Part shown: piece by piece, positions 50,548-59,642 of the stretch
How the letters are laid out: each line of letters begins with the position of its first letter
How positions within the stretch are numbered: the first letter of the stretch is position 1
NCBI RefSeq assembly: GCF_006539165.1
Contig: NZ_BJMM01000006.1
Location: 186,001 to 250,000, forward strand
DNA from: Streptomyces cacaoi
GTDB taxonomy: Bacteria > Actinomycetota > Actinomycetes > Streptomycetales > Streptomycetaceae
Direction of reading: 5' to 3'
Length of the DNA: 64,000 bases
Program-made: the position numbers and the translations under genes
The notes under the pieces: generated by a model
Told to the model about the DNA's origin: nothing
The model's database searches: none
Seen by the model: the letters and a program-made list of their open reading frames with translations, nothing else

Positions 50548-50778
50548 TCAGCTGACCCGGATCAGCTTCCACTGGTCGCCGTCCTTCTTGCAGCTCCACT
50601 CGGAGGGCGCCGGGTCCAGCTTGTGGGCCTCGTCCGTGGCGGCCTTGAGGCAGGCGTCCTGGGTGGGGTACAGGTCGCCCTCGGCGGCGGAGGCGCTGCC
50701 GGCGGCGAACAGGGAGAGGCTGGAAGCGGCAGCCGCGCCGGCCAGGACCAGGGCTGCCTTCTTGTGGAACGTGCGCAT
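50548..50778 (-). CDS. Small secreted protein with one Cys pair
   Basis: This 76-residue protein has a classical signal peptide: MRTFHKKAALVLAGAAAASSL and a cleavage site near SASA/AEGD. The mature part is ~45 residues with two Cys (DACLKA, WSCKK) that may form a disulfide. ATG with AGGAGAG upstream. It is probably exported; I do not recognise the family. A short sequence with PTQDACLKAATDEAH and a C-terminal WKLI.. is visible. It stands alone among decayed genes. Confidence 0.75.
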   Translation of the reverse strand: MRTFHKKAALVLAGAAAASSLSLFAAGSASAAEGDLYPTQDACLKAATDEAHKLDPAPSEWSCKKDGDQWKLIRVS

Positions 50779-51059
50779 GAGTCTCTCCTTTGCTCGATTG
50801 TCCGTGTCGGCTCGGACGGACTTTTCAAGATCGACTCGATCATGAGCCCGGCGGGTCACTCAACCGTGCGATGTGTCCGTTACGCGATCACGACCGAGCG
50901 CGGGCGTGCGGAACACCTGGGAGGGGCAGAGGCGTTCGGCCCGGCCCCCCGGCAGGGCGCGAGACGGCCGCGCTGCGTGCTCGGGCCTTTGCTGGCTCGG
51001 GTTCCGGTTTCGGCTGTGCTTCCGGACGCGGGCCCGGCGGCGGTCTCCGCGGGGCAGGG

Positions 51060-51530
51060 CGCGGGCAGTTCGGCTACCACCAGGAAGCCGCCGCCGGGCC
51101 GTTCCCGTCTGGCCGCCGCCGCCCGCCAGTCGTACGCGCTCCCTCAGCCCGATCAGCCCGATCAGCCCGGTCAGCCCGTGGCCGCCGCTGGGCAGCCGTG
51201 GCGTGCCGTCCGAGGCCGGCTCTTCGCCGGAACGCACCTCGGTGGGCACGTAGTTGCGCACGCTGACGCACACGGTGTCGTCCCGGTACGCCACGGCGCT
51301 CTCCGTCTGGGCGCCCGGCGCGTGCTTGTGCATGCTGGTCAGCGCCTCCTGGGCGATCCGGGACGCGGCGCGCTCCGTCGTCTCCGGCAGCGGGCGCGGC
51401 TCCCCGGTGGTACGCAATTCCACGGGCAGTCCCGCGCTGCGGGAGGAGGCGACCAGTGACGGCACCCGCTCCAGCGCGGATCGGGTGTCGGCGGCGCTGC
51501 CGATTCCGGTTCCGCCTCCGGCACCGGTCT
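51060..51530 (-). pseudogene. C-terminal fragment of a sensor histidine kinase (NarL/DesK type)
   Basis: The frame reads ALERVPSLVASSRSAGLPVE, then an N-box-like ASRIAQEALTSMHKHAPGA and a G-box GHGLTGLIGLIGLRERV. This is the HATPase domain of NarL-type kinases. The N-terminal sensor and dimerisation parts are missing, and the frame shifts after the G-box into VVAELP-like sequence in another frame. A 9-base tandem repeat inside the G-box has inserted GLIGLI. It is non-functional. No response regulator is present. Confidence 0.6.
51144..51179. repeat. 9-base tandem repeat in the kinase fragment
   Basis: Four copies of TCAGCCCGA/T-type 9-mers (TCAGCCCGA x2, TCAGCCCGG, TCAGCCCGT) run at 51144-51179. 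On the coding strand they add a repeated Gly-Leu-Ile to the nucleotide-binding G-box. Slipped-strand expansion is the likely origin. Confidence 0.7.
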
Positions 51531-51617
51531 CTGTCCCGGTTCGGGGGGTACGGCAACGCCATCGGCCTTGTGTGTCAGCTCCTCTTAATGGCTCTCGTCA
51601 CATCCCGTGGACGGATG

Positions 51618-51905
51618 TCACGCCAGTGCTGTGACACCGGCTTCGGCGACCGTGTTGTCCGCGCTCCAGTGCCCGCCCGAGACGCCGATCCCGCCCACGA
51701 CCCGACCGTCGACCATGAGCGGCAGTCCACCGCCGTAGGGGACGAACCGGGCGATGCTCGTCGGCGCCCCCGCAGCCAGCGGAGCGTCCTGGGTCATGAA
51801 CTCGTGCCACTGCGCGGTCGGCATCCCGAACCCCGCGGCGGTGTAGGCCTTGTCCTGGGAGATCTGGATCGCCTGGACCGGAGCGCCGTCCATGCGAACG
51901 AACGC
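51618..51905 (-). pseudogene. GlcG/HbpS-family fragment, N-terminus deleted
   Basis: The frame encodes AFVRMDGAPVQAIQISQDKAYT and then GGGLPLMVDGRVVGGIGVSG with the final WSADNTVAEAGVTALA, the C-terminal two thirds of a GlcG/HbpS heme-binding-like protein. The expected N-terminal third and a start are absent; upstream sequence is a MarR gene on the other strand. It is a truncated gene. Confidence 0.7.
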
Positions 51906-52235
51906 GCACAGCAGGCGTTGACCGTGCTCAACGAACACGCCGCGATCACGTCGGCCGAGCTGGCCCGCCGGTGCCAGGTCACGCCGCAGACGATGACGAG
52001 CACCGTGGCCAAGCTTGAGGGCCGCGGCCTCCTGATACGCGAACCGCATCCTGTCCATGGGACCCTCGTCGAGTTGCGGCTCACCCCCCGGGGCCGCGAG
52101 CTGTTCCGGCTCGCCGACGCCCGAGTCACCGAGCTCGACGATCACCTCGCTCACGGACTCACGGCCGCAGAAGTCGAGTCCCTCAAGGGGCTGCTCACGC
52201 GGGTCGCCGACAATGCCGCCGGCGCCGGCTCCTGA
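51897..52235 (+). pseudogene. MarR family regulator fragment, N-terminus deleted
   Basis: The frame encodes LTVLNEHAAITSAELARRCQ, VTPQTMTSTVAKLEGRGLL and LTPRGRELFRLADARV, the winged-helix and C-terminal dimer helix of a MarR regulator. The N-terminal helix (about 35 residues) and a start codon with ribosome site are missing. Its broken end abuts that of the divergent GlcG fragment, so one deletion seems to have removed both 5' ends. Confidence 0.7.
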
Positions 52236-52335
52236 CAGCCGGTCCTCAGCATCGCCGGAGACTTCCACCACGCATGGACGACGCCGGCCGCCCGAGTGGC
52301 TCGTGCAACGGACCCCCGTTCCGTACGGTGTTCGG

Positions 52336-53121
52336 ATGGAGGGCATTCCGATCGACGAACTCCGCACCGCGTATGACGCCCAACTCCGGGGTGTCACCAC
52401 GCCCGGCGGCAGCGTCCGGGTCGAGAGGGACGGTCCGTTGACCCGTGTCGTCGGTTGGCGCCGTGGCTTCGTCACGGGCCCCCGCGACCTCGGGGTGTAC
52501 GGGGCAGAACTCGACACGCTCATAGCGCGGCAGCGCGACTTCTACGCCGCCCGTGGTGAGGCGGTCGAATGGAAGACTCGCGCCCATGATCTCCCCACCG
52601 ACCTCACCGAGCGACTGACGGCGGCCGGTTTCGTCGGTGAGGACAGCGAGACCGTGCTCATCGGGCAGTCCGCAGATCTTGCCGCCGACCCCGTCCTGCC
52701 CGACGGCGTGACCGTCCGCCGTGTCACCGCCGGATCGGACCTCCAGCGCATCGCCGCTCTGGAGAGCACCGTCTGGGGTGAGGACTGGAGTTGGCTCGCC
52801 GACGATCTGGCCGCCCGGATCGAGAACGCCCCGGAGAACACCGTCGTCCTCGTCGCCGAGGCACGTACCGAAGTCGTCTGCGCCGCCTGGCTGGTGTTCA
52901 ACGACGGCATCGACTTCGGCGGCCTCTGGGGCGGCTCGACGCTCAAGGAATGGCGGGGGCAGGGCATCTACCGGGCCATGGTCGCCCACCGGGCCCAACT
53001 CGCTGCTGCTCGCGAGGTCCCCTACGTCTACGTCGACGCCTCGGCCGACAGCGCCCCGATCCTCACCCGCCTCGGCCTGCACGCGGTCACCACGACGACA
53101 CCGTATGTCTGGTCGCCCTGA
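52336..53121 (+). CDS. GNAT family N-acetyltransferase
   Basis: The 261-residue protein has a variable N-terminal half and a C-terminal GNAT domain with TVVLVAEARTEVVCAAWLVF, the acetyl-CoA loop EWRGQGIYRAMV (R/Q-x-x-G-x-A-like) and ARE VPYVYVDAS. It transfers an acyl group to a small molecule or protein N-terminus; the substrate is unknown. ATG 52336, with no strong ribosome site. It follows a run of decayed genes and appears intact. Confidence 0.82.
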   Translation: MEGIPIDELRTAYDAQLRGVTTPGGSVRVERDGPLTRVVGWRRGFVTGPRDLGVYGAELDTLIARQRDFYAARGEAVEWKTRAHDLPTDLTERLTAAGFVGEDSETVLIGQSADLAADPVLPDGVTVRRVTAGSDLQRIAALESTVWGEDWSWLADDLAARIENAPENTVVLVAEARTEVVCAAWLVFNDGIDFGGLWGGSTLKEWRGQGIYRAMVAHRAQLAAAREVPYVYVDASADSAPILTRLGLHAVTTTTPYVWSP

Positions 53122-53281
53122 GCTCAGCCGTTCCGTGATCGCGGCGTGGAGACGCGGGCGTAGCGGGCGGCGGGCTCGGCGGCATGCGGTCGCATCGGAC
53201 AGGCCGAGGCCGGGCGGGAGTTGATGCCGTGTGCATCTCCCGGCGGCGACGGAGTTGCCCACGGGGAGATGCTCCCGTCCG

Positions 53282-54244
53282 TCACCGGAAGTGGCGCCGT
53301 CCGCGAGGCAGTTCGACCGGGGGCGGGCCGGCGGTCACGGTGTTGGTGAGCGTGCCGATGCCCTCGGCGGTGAGGGTGACCGTGTCGCCGGGCTTCAGCG
53401 GCGGCGGGTCCTGGGTGCCGCGCAGTCCCCACAGTTCGGCCAGGCAGCCGCCGTTGCCGCAGGTGCCGGAGCCGAGGACGTCGCCGGGGACGAGACGGGT
53501 GCCGCGTGCGGCGTAGGCGGCCATCTCCTCGAACGTCCAGCTCATGTGGGAGAGCAGGTCCGTGCCGGTCGTCGTGCCGTTGACCTGCGCGGTCAGCGCG
53601 AGGTGCAGGAGCCCTTCGGTGTCGCGGTACGGTTCCAGCTCGTCGGCCGTGACGAGGCAGGGGCCGAGCGTCGTGGCGGTGTCCTTGCCCTTGCAGGGGC
53701 CGAGACCCACCCGCATCTCGGCGGACTGGAGGTCGCGTGCCGACCAGTCGTTGAGGACGGTGTAGCCGACGATGTGGTCGCGGGCCTGCGCGGGGGTCAG
53801 ATCGCCGCCCTCGCGGCCGATCACGGCGGCGACCTCCAGTTCGTAGTCGAGGGCGGCGGATCCGGGCGGCATCGGGACGGCGTCGCCGGGCCCGAGGATC
53901 GCGTGCGGATTGCTGAAGTAGAAGGTGGGGGCCGTGTACCACTCCTCGGGCACACCGTGCGCGCCGTCCACGGAGCGGCGGACGCCCGCCACATGTTCCT
54001 CGAAGGTGACGAAGTCCCGTACGGACGACGGCTGGAGCGGCGGCAGCAGCCGCACCTGGGAGACGTGCGGACCGGGTGCCGCGTCGAGCGCGGCGGCGCC
54101 CGCGGCGAGGAGAGCGGGCAGGCCGTCGCCGGAGCGCACCAGCGCGGTGAGCGAGGTGGTGCCCGGCAGCGGGTGAAGAGTGCCCTCCGCGTCGACGACG
54201 GCGGTGCGGACGGTGTGCTGGTGTGTGTAGGTGACGAAGCGCAT
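53282..54244 (-). CDS. Fumarylacetoacetate hydrolase family protein (second copy of operon)
   Basis: This 320-residue FAH-family enzyme has the lid region SVRDFVTFEEHV, the acidic metal site in ALDYELEVAAVIGREG, NDWSARDLQ and the C-terminal PGDVLGSGTCGNGGCLAELWG. It cleaves C-C bonds of acylpyruvates or hydrates or decarboxylates ring-cleavage products. ATG at 54244. It is the last gene of the six-gene aromatic operon, after a 113-base gap, and differs from the first FAH copy. Confidence 0.88.
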   Translation of the reverse strand: MRFVTYTHQHTVRTAVVDAEGTLHPLPGTTSLTALVRSGDGLPALLAAGAAALDAAPGPHVSQVRLLPPLQPSSVRDFVTFEEHVAGVRRSVDGAHGVPEEWYTAPTFYFSNPHAILGPGDAVPMPPGSAALDYELEVAAVIGREGGDLTPAQARDHIVGYTVLNDWSARDLQSAEMRVGLGPCKGKDTATTLGPCLVTADELEPYRDTEGLLHLALTAQVNGTTTGTDLLSHMSWTFEEMAAYAARGTRLVPGDVLGSGTCGNGGCLAELWGLRGTQDPPPLKPGDTVTLTAEGIGTLTNTVTAGPPPVELPRGRRHFR

Positions 54245-54357
54245 GGGGCTCCTGGACCGGGGCGGGGGAGCGGAAGGAGAACGGCGTCGGGGGCCGGGCC
54301 CGAGGCGCGGACGGGGGCCGACGCGCCTTCGGGGCCCGGGGCCGGGGCCCGCCGGGG

Positions 54358-55296
54358 TCAGACCGGCGGGGCGACGAAGCAGCCGCGGTCGGGATCGTTG
54401 AACGACTCCTTGGCGACCAGCTCGTTCATCGGGTTGGCGGTGCCCCACTGGTCGGTGACCTCGGGCTGCGAGAAGTCGTAGACGTGCGGGTGCCAGGTGT
54501 CCTCGTCGAGCAGTTCCAGCTCCGTCGTGTACTCCACGGTGTTGCCGTGCGGGTCGAGGAAGTACGTGAAGGTGTTGTCGCCCGCCATGTGCCGGCCCGG
54601 CCCCCAGATCTTCCGGAATCCGGCGCGCATGACCCGGCCGGAGCCGCGCATGTACTCGTCGAGGCCGCGCATCTCGAACGAGACGTGGTGCAGGGCGGTG
54701 TGCGGCCCCCGTGCGAGAGCCATCGAGTGGTGCTGGTTGCTGATCCGCATGAAGTGCATGACCTCGCCCATGCGCGGGGAGGAGAGCGTGTCGGACAGCG
54801 CGAAGCCGAGGTGGCGCTCGTACCACTCCCGAGTGCGGTTCAGGTCGGGGGAGTTGAGGACGACGTGGGAGAGCTTGACCGGGATGGCCTCCTTCTCCTC
54901 GATCTTGCGGTGCTGCCGGACGCCGACGTCCGCGGAGACCTCGATGGTGCGGCCGTCGACGTCGAAGAAGCGGAAGCCGTACCCGCCTCCGGGGGTCTCG
55001 ATCCTCCCGGGTCGCGAGATCAGCTGGACGCCTCCGGCGAGCAGCCGTTCGGCGAGCGTGTCGACGTCGGCGGGTGACGCGGCCCCGTAGGACACGAGGT
55101 CGAGGCGCTTCTCGTCGGCCTTGCGCAGCCGGACGACGTACTGCTCCGGGCTGCCCTCGGCGGCGAGGAAGGAGATGCCCGTGTCCTCGGCGACCTCGGT
55201 CAGGCCCCAGACGCCGGAGTAGAAGTCGAGCTGCTTGTCGTAGTCGGGCACGGCGAGGTCGACGTGCCGCAGGTGGGTGAGCAGACGGTCGCTCAT
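54358..55296 (-). CDS. Extradiol ring-cleavage dioxygenase (VOC family, catechol 2,3-dioxygenase-like)
   Basis: The 312-residue two-domain VOC protein has first-domain HVDLAVPD and second-domain iron ligands His in LSHVVLNSPD, His in ALHHVSFEM and Glu in NTVEYTTE, plus the conserved Tyr/His region. It cleaves catechols next to the hydroxyl pair using Fe(II) and O2. ATG at 55296 four bases after the amidohydrolase stop, with AGGA upstream. It is the central ring-opening step of the operon. Confidence 0.9.
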   Translation of the reverse strand: MSDRLLTHLRHVDLAVPDYDKQLDFYSGVWGLTEVAEDTGISFLAAEGSPEQYVVRLRKADEKRLDLVSYGAASPADVDTLAERLLAGGVQLISRPGRIETPGGGYGFRFFDVDGRTIEVSADVGVRQHRKIEEKEAIPVKLSHVVLNSPDLNRTREWYERHLGFALSDTLSSPRMGEVMHFMRISNQHHSMALARGPHTALHHVSFEMRGLDEYMRGSGRVMRAGFRKIWGPGRHMAGDNTFTYFLDPHGNTVEYTTELELLDEDTWHPHVYDFSQPEVTDQWGTANPMNELVAKESFNDPDRGCFVAPPV

Positions 55297-55300
55297 GGTG

Positions 55301-56305
55301 TCAGTCCTTCCTCGGGAGGAGGCCGGCCGCGGTACCGCCGCGCACCGCCTCGAAGTCGGCATCGGACAGTCCGGCCGCGCGCAGCGCGCCGAGAGGGTCC
55401 GGTGTGCCCATGTCGAAGGGGAAGTCGGAGCCGAGGAGCACCCGGCCGGCTCCGGCCGCCCGTACCAGCTCCCGCAGCACGTGCGGGTCGTGGACGAGGG
55501 AGTCGAAGTAGAGGCGCCGCAGGTAGTGGCTGGGCGGGTGCGCGCAGCCGGACGCGGCGTCGGGGCGGGTCCGCCAGGCGTGATCGGCGCGGCCGATGTG
55601 GGTGGGCAGATAGCCGCCGCCGTGCGCCGCGACGATCCGCAGCCCCGGATGGCGGTCCAGGACGCCGGAGAAGATCAGGTGGGAGAGGGCGACGGCGTTC
55701 TCGGTGGGCTGGCCCACGGAGTTGGACAGGTACCAGCGGTCGAGGCGTTCGTCGAGAGTGCAGCCGAAGGGGTGCAGGAAGACGAGCGCGCCGGTCTCCT
55801 CCGCCCTGTTCCAGAGGGGTTCGTAGGCCGGGTCGGACAGTTCGTGCCCCGGCGCGTGGCTGGAGATCTCGACTCCGGACAGGCCCCGCGCGAGCGCGTC
55901 GTCGAGGGCCGGCACCGCCAGAACGGGGTGTTGCAGCGGGACGAGTCCGAGGCCGCGCAGCCTGTCGGGCGCGGCCGAACAGTGCTCGGCTGTCGCCTCG
56001 TTGGCGAGCCGGAAGAGCGTCTCGGCCGTCTCCTCGCCGGCCCAGTAGTGGTAGTGCGACGGGGAGGGGCTGACGAGCTGGATGTCCACGCCCTGCGTGT
56101 CCATGGCGGCGAGCCGGACCGCCGGATCCGTGAGCCGGGGGACGCGCTCGCCGATCATCACGCGGTTGACCTCCAGCGCCGCCGGCCCGTTGCGGCGGGC
56201 GTCCAGGGTCCTTGCCTCGCTCAGGCCGGGCAGCCCCTCCACCAGGTCCTCGACCGCGGGCAGCAGGACATGGGCGTGTACGTCGACCGTGGGCGGCGCC
56301 GTCAC
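55301..56305 (-). CDS. ACMSD-like amidohydrolase (decarboxylase)
   Basis: This 334-residue amidohydrolase-2 protein has the metal motif VDVHAHVLLP, His in FLHPFG, His in AAHGGGYLP and Asp in GSDFPFDMG. It resembles 2-amino-3-carboxymuconate-semialdehyde decarboxylase and aromatic decarboxylases. The GTG overlaps the FAD hydroxylase stop by GTGA. It probably removes a carboxylate from an aromatic acid or ring-cleavage product. Confidence 0.88.
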   Translation of the reverse strand: MTAPPTVDVHAHVLLPAVEDLVEGLPGLSEARTLDARRNGPAALEVNRVMIGERVPRLTDPAVRLAAMDTQGVDIQLVSPSPSHYHYWAGEETAETLFRLANEATAEHCSAAPDRLRGLGLVPLQHPVLAVPALDDALARGLSGVEISSHAPGHELSDPAYEPLWNRAEETGALVFLHPFGCTLDERLDRWYLSNSVGQPTENAVALSHLIFSGVLDRHPGLRIVAAHGGGYLPTHIGRADHAWRTRPDAASGCAHPPSHYLRRLYFDSLVHDPHVLRELVRAAGAGRVLLGSDFPFDMGTPDPLGALRAAGLSDADFEAVRGGTAAGLLPRKD

Positions 56306-57456
56306 GGCAGCTCCCGCAGCAGTGCCGCGGTGCGCCCCATCAGGCCGGGCACGTCCGCGTCGCGGTCCCCGTCGAGCTGCCATCGGCCGATCCGGACGGA
56401 AGCCTCGACCACGGGCCGGACCCGTCCGATCCGCCGCTCGTGGTAGCGCTGGAGCAGCGCGTCGTCCCAGGTGTCGGCGGATATGAGCAGCTGGGCGAGC
56501 ACCCAGGCGTCCTCCAGCGACAGGGCGGCGCCCTGGGCGAGGGTGGGCGGGCAGCAGTGCGCGGCGTCGCCGGCGAGGACGACGCGGCCACGGTGCCAGG
56601 AGCCCTCGACCAGCATCCGGTCGAACCACGTGTAGTTGACCTGGGCCGGGTCGGTGATGTGCGCGGTGATCTCGGGCCAGTGGCCGCCGTAGTGCCGGGT
56701 CAGGGAACGCATCTCGTCGGCGTACGAGGCGGGCGGGATACCGGCCCGGTCCCGGTAGTCCTCGACGACGTACGCGTACAGCGTGCTCTCGCCGGTCGGG
56801 CAGTAGCCCGCGATGTAGGCGGGGCCCGCGTAGCACAGGTCGGTGCGGGTGACACCGGTGGGGCGGGGTGCCGCGACGCGCCAGATGGCCATGCCGGTGG
56901 GTTCGGGCCGGTCCGTGATGCCGATGGCCGCGCGGGTGGCGGAATGCAGGCCGTCGGCGGCGATCACCAGGTCGTAGCGGCCCACGGCGCCGTCGGTGAA
57001 GCGGACGGTGACCCCGTCGTCGTCCTGGTCCAGGGACGTGGCGCGGACGCCGAGGCGGACGGTGGCGCCGGCGGCGCGCACCGCGTCGCTGAGGATGCCT
57101 TGCAGCCGCGGGCGCCGCATGCCGACGGTGGCGGGCAGATCGTCGCCCCCGGTACGCAGGTCCTCGGTGATGTGCAGGGCGGTGCCGTCGGGGGCGACGA
57201 TGCCGACCGCGTCGAAGCCGTACCCGGACCGTGCCACCTCCTCCCACACGCCCAGCTCCCGCAGGACCCGCAGGGCGTTGCCCTGAAGGGTGATGCCGGA
57301 GCCCGCGGTGGCGTTCCAGTCGTCCCTGGCCTCGACCAGGTCGACCGCGATCCCCGCGCGGCGCAGCAGGATCGCGGCGGCGTTGCCGGCCGAGCCGCCG
57401 CCGACGACGAGGACCGTGCGGTGTGCGCGCGTACCGCTCGTACGCGTACTGCTCAT
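56302..57456 (-). CDS. FAD-dependent aromatic hydroxylase
   Basis: This 384-residue class A monooxygenase has the dinucleotide loop VLVVGGGSAGNAAAILLRRAG, the DG motif VIAADGLHSATRAAIG and the motif RVVLAGDAAHCCPPTLAQGAALSLEDAW. It resembles hydroxybenzoate/salicylate hydroxylases that add OH using NAD(P)H and O2. The ATG at 57456 follows AGGAG. It probably produces the diphenol cleaved by the extradiol dioxygenase. Confidence 0.9.
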   Translation of the reverse strand: MSSTRTSGTRAHRTVLVVGGGSAGNAAAILLRRAGIAVDLVEARDDWNATAGSGITLQGNALRVLRELGVWEEVARSGYGFDAVGIVAPDGTALHITEDLRTGGDDLPATVGMRRPRLQGILSDAVRAAGATVRLGVRATSLDQDDDGVTVRFTDGAVGRYDLVIAADGLHSATRAAIGITDRPEPTGMAIWRVAAPRPTGVTRTDLCYAGPAYIAGYCPTGESTLYAYVVEDYRDRAGIPPASYADEMRSLTRHYGGHWPEITAHITDPAQVNYTWFDRMLVEGSWHRGRVVLAGDAAHCCPPTLAQGAALSLEDAWVLAQLLISADTWDDALLQRYHERRIGRVRPVVEASVRIGRWQLDGDRDADVPGLMGRTAALLRELP

Positions 57457-57490
57457 GGGGAACTCCTTGTCCCTCAAGGGAGATGGAGGG

Positions 57491-58477
57491 CTACTTGACG
57501 GCGACGGGGTTGACGGGGGAGCCGACCGCGCCGGTGACGGGCAGGGGAGCGGCCGTCAGCCAGAAGTCGTACGCCCCGTCGTGCGCGCAGTCCTCGGCGA
57601 GCGCGTCCAGGTCCCACATCTCCCCGATGAGCAGCCCCAGGTGGGGGATGGCGACCTGGTGGAGCGGCTGGAAGGAGTGCGCGAACTCGTTCGGGCGGAC
57701 CTCGAAGCCCCAGGTGTCCGTGGCGATCGCGGCGATCTCGGTGCGGTGCAGCCATCCCGCGGTGGTGAACGAGAGGCCGGGGGAGGGGCCGCCGGCGTAC
57801 TCGCCCCAGCCCTCGCGGCGGGCCCGCGCGAGGCGCCCGGTGCGCACGAGCACGATGTCGCCGCGGCCGACGGTCACGCCGTGCGCCTCGGCGGTCGCTC
57901 GCAGATGCTCTTCGGTGATGGCGAAGCCGTCGGGCAGCTCGCCGTCCGCGCCGGCGACGCGGCCCACATCGAGCAGGACGCCGCGGCCGGCAACATACGG
58001 GGCCATGTGCTCGATGCCGGTGACCAGGTCGCCGTCCGAGGTGACGACCTGCTCAGCGGGACGCCCGTTCCACGCCTTGCCGTGGTCGAAGATGTGGCCG
58101 AGACCGTCCCACTGGGTGGAGCACTGCAACGGCATGGCGATGACGTCGTCGGCGCCGCCGAGCCCGTGCGGGAAGCCCTGGTTGCCGAGCGCGGCGTCCG
58201 TACCGGTGTCGAGCATCGTGTGCACGGGGTTGGTGCGCCGTCGCCAGCCCCGCTGCGGCCCGTCCCTGTCGAAGCGCTGCGCCAGCGAGAGACTCACGCC
58301 CCGGCGCACCAGCGCGGCGCCCTCCCGGCGCTTGGCCTCGTCGAGGAAGTTGAGGGTGCCCAGCCGGTCGTCCTCGCCCCAACGCCCCCAGTTCGAGTAC
58401 GCCTCGGCGGCAGCGGCGATGGCGCCCTCCGGGTCGTTCCGGTCCAGGGGTCCGGGGTCCGGGGAGCCGGTGGTCAC
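57491..58477 (-). CDS. Cyclase family (kynurenine formamidase-like) hydrolase
   Basis: The 328-residue protein has the cyclase-family metal site STQWDGLGHIFDHGKAWNG and RTNPVHTMLDTGTDA, followed by HPHLG-like HQVAIPHLGLLIGEMWDLD. Family members hydrolyse N-formylkynurenine, isatin or related amides. The GTG overlaps the stop of the first FAH gene by GTGA. It may open a lactam or amide in the aromatic substrate. Confidence 0.85.
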   Translation of the reverse strand: MTTGSPDPGPLDRNDPEGAIAAAAEAYSNWGRWGEDDRLGTLNFLDEAKRREGAALVRRGVSLSLAQRFDRDGPQRGWRRRTNPVHTMLDTGTDAALGNQGFPHGLGGADDVIAMPLQCSTQWDGLGHIFDHGKAWNGRPAEQVVTSDGDLVTGIEHMAPYVAGRGVLLDVGRVAGADGELPDGFAITEEHLRATAEAHGVTVGRGDIVLVRTGRLARARREGWGEYAGGPSPGLSFTTAGWLHRTEIAAIATDTWGFEVRPNEFAHSFQPLHQVAIPHLGLLIGEMWDLDALAEDCAHDGAYDFWLTAAPLPVTGAVGSPVNPVAVK

Positions 58478-59469
58478 GGCGTCACCTCCGTCACACACCG
58501 GGTGCGCTGTGTGCCGAGGCCGGTGATCGAGGCGTCCATCACGTCGCCGTCGCGCAGCAGCCGGCCCCGGTGGATGCCGTTCCCGGCGGGGGAACCGGTC
58601 AGTACGAGGTCGCCGGGCAGAAGCCGGGCCGTCCGGGAGATGTAGGACACCATCCGTGCCACGTCGAAGATCATGTCTTTGGTGGACTCGTCCTGCATGG
58701 TCTCGCCGTTGAGCTTCAGCACCAGGCGCAGAGCGCCGGGGTCGGCGACCGACTCGGCCGGCACGAGCCACGGGCCGAGCGGGGTGAAGCCGGGCGCGTT
58801 CTTGCCGCGCAGCCAGTCCGTGCCGATCTGCGGCATGTCGCGGCGGAAGACACCGGCCCGGTCGGTGAGGTCGTTGGCGATCGTGTACCCGGCGACGTGC
58901 TCCAGCGCCTCGGCGACGCCGACGCGGTATGCGGGTCGGCCGATCACTGCTGCCAACTCCAGCTCCCAGTCCGGCTGTTCGGCCCACGCCGGGAGCACGA
59001 CCTCGTCGTAGGGGCCGGTGAGGGCGCTCGGCAGTCCGATGAAGACGTACGGCAGGTCCTCCCGCGCCCGCCGGTCCATGATCTCTGCTGCCTCGGCCCG
59101 GCGCTCGTCCTCCGGACGGTCGTCACCGGGCGCACGGTGGGCGACGTGCAGATCGATGACATGCTGCCGGTAGTTGGCGCCGGACTGGAACACCTGACGC
59201 GGCTCGACCGGCGCGTGCACCCGGAGCCCGGCCGACGTCCCGCGCTCCACGGTGTCGTCGTGTGCCAGGGACCGCAGCCGCGGCAGCACGGCCGGCCAGT
59301 CCTCCAGCAGGTGACGCGTGGTCAACTGTGGGTCGCCCAGGGCGGTTCGCAGGTCGACGGTCCGCCCGTCGGGCGTGACCAGCGCCGGGAAGGGAGGCCC
59401 GTCCGGGGCCGAGAGCGTCGCCAGCGCGAAGGGGCCGGCGAAGGGTGCAGAAGCGGGGGCGGGTTTCAC
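58474..59469 (-). CDS. Fumarylacetoacetate hydrolase family protein (first gene of aromatic operon)
   Basis: The 331-residue FAH protein has a variable N-terminal domain, QVFQSGANYRQHV, the acidic pair in WELELAAVIGRPAY, NDLTDRAGVFR and GDLVLTGSPAGNGIHRG. It likely acts late in the pathway on an acylpyruvate or hydroxymuconate-type product. GTG at 59469 is supported by AGGAGGACACCCC. It is divergent from the LysR gene and heads the leftward operon. Confidence 0.9.
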   Translation of the reverse strand: MKPAPASAPFAGPFALATLSAPDGPPFPALVTPDGRTVDLRTALGDPQLTTRHLLEDWPAVLPRLRSLAHDDTVERGTSAGLRVHAPVEPRQVFQSGANYRQHVIDLHVAHRAPGDDRPEDERRAEAAEIMDRRAREDLPYVFIGLPSALTGPYDEVVLPAWAEQPDWELELAAVIGRPAYRVGVAEALEHVAGYTIANDLTDRAGVFRRDMPQIGTDWLRGKNAPGFTPLGPWLVPAESVADPGALRLVLKLNGETMQDESTKDMIFDVARMVSYISRTARLLPGDLVLTGSPAGNGIHRGRLLRDGDVMDASITGLGTQRTRCVTEVTP

Positions 59470-59642
59470 GGGGTGTCCTCCTGGTCGCGGTGAGACCAAT
59501 CTGGACCGCCGACCCATGATCAGGGAAATAGATTGTGCAAATGAGAGGTATCCACCAGGTAGATTTCCCTTGGCCAGTCGGCCGGTTGGCCGGTTGGCCG
59601 GTTGGTCAGCGCTGCTCGCCGCCGCACAGCAAGAGGAAGACA
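59470..59642. promoter_or_regulatory. Divergent aromatic operon/LysR promoter region with 8-bp tandem repeat
   Basis: This 173-base gap should hold the LysR binding site. GGGAAATAGAT near 59524 and TAGATTTCCC near 59560 are a partial inverted pair around an AT-rich core (AGATTGTGCAAATG). At 59580-59603 GGCCGGTT is repeated three times in tandem, probably by slippage. Confidence 0.55.

Noticed and set aside
59580..59603. A short tandem repeat as a possible CRISPR or iteron array
   Set aside because: The unit is only 8 bases, three copies, without spacers; slippage explains it.
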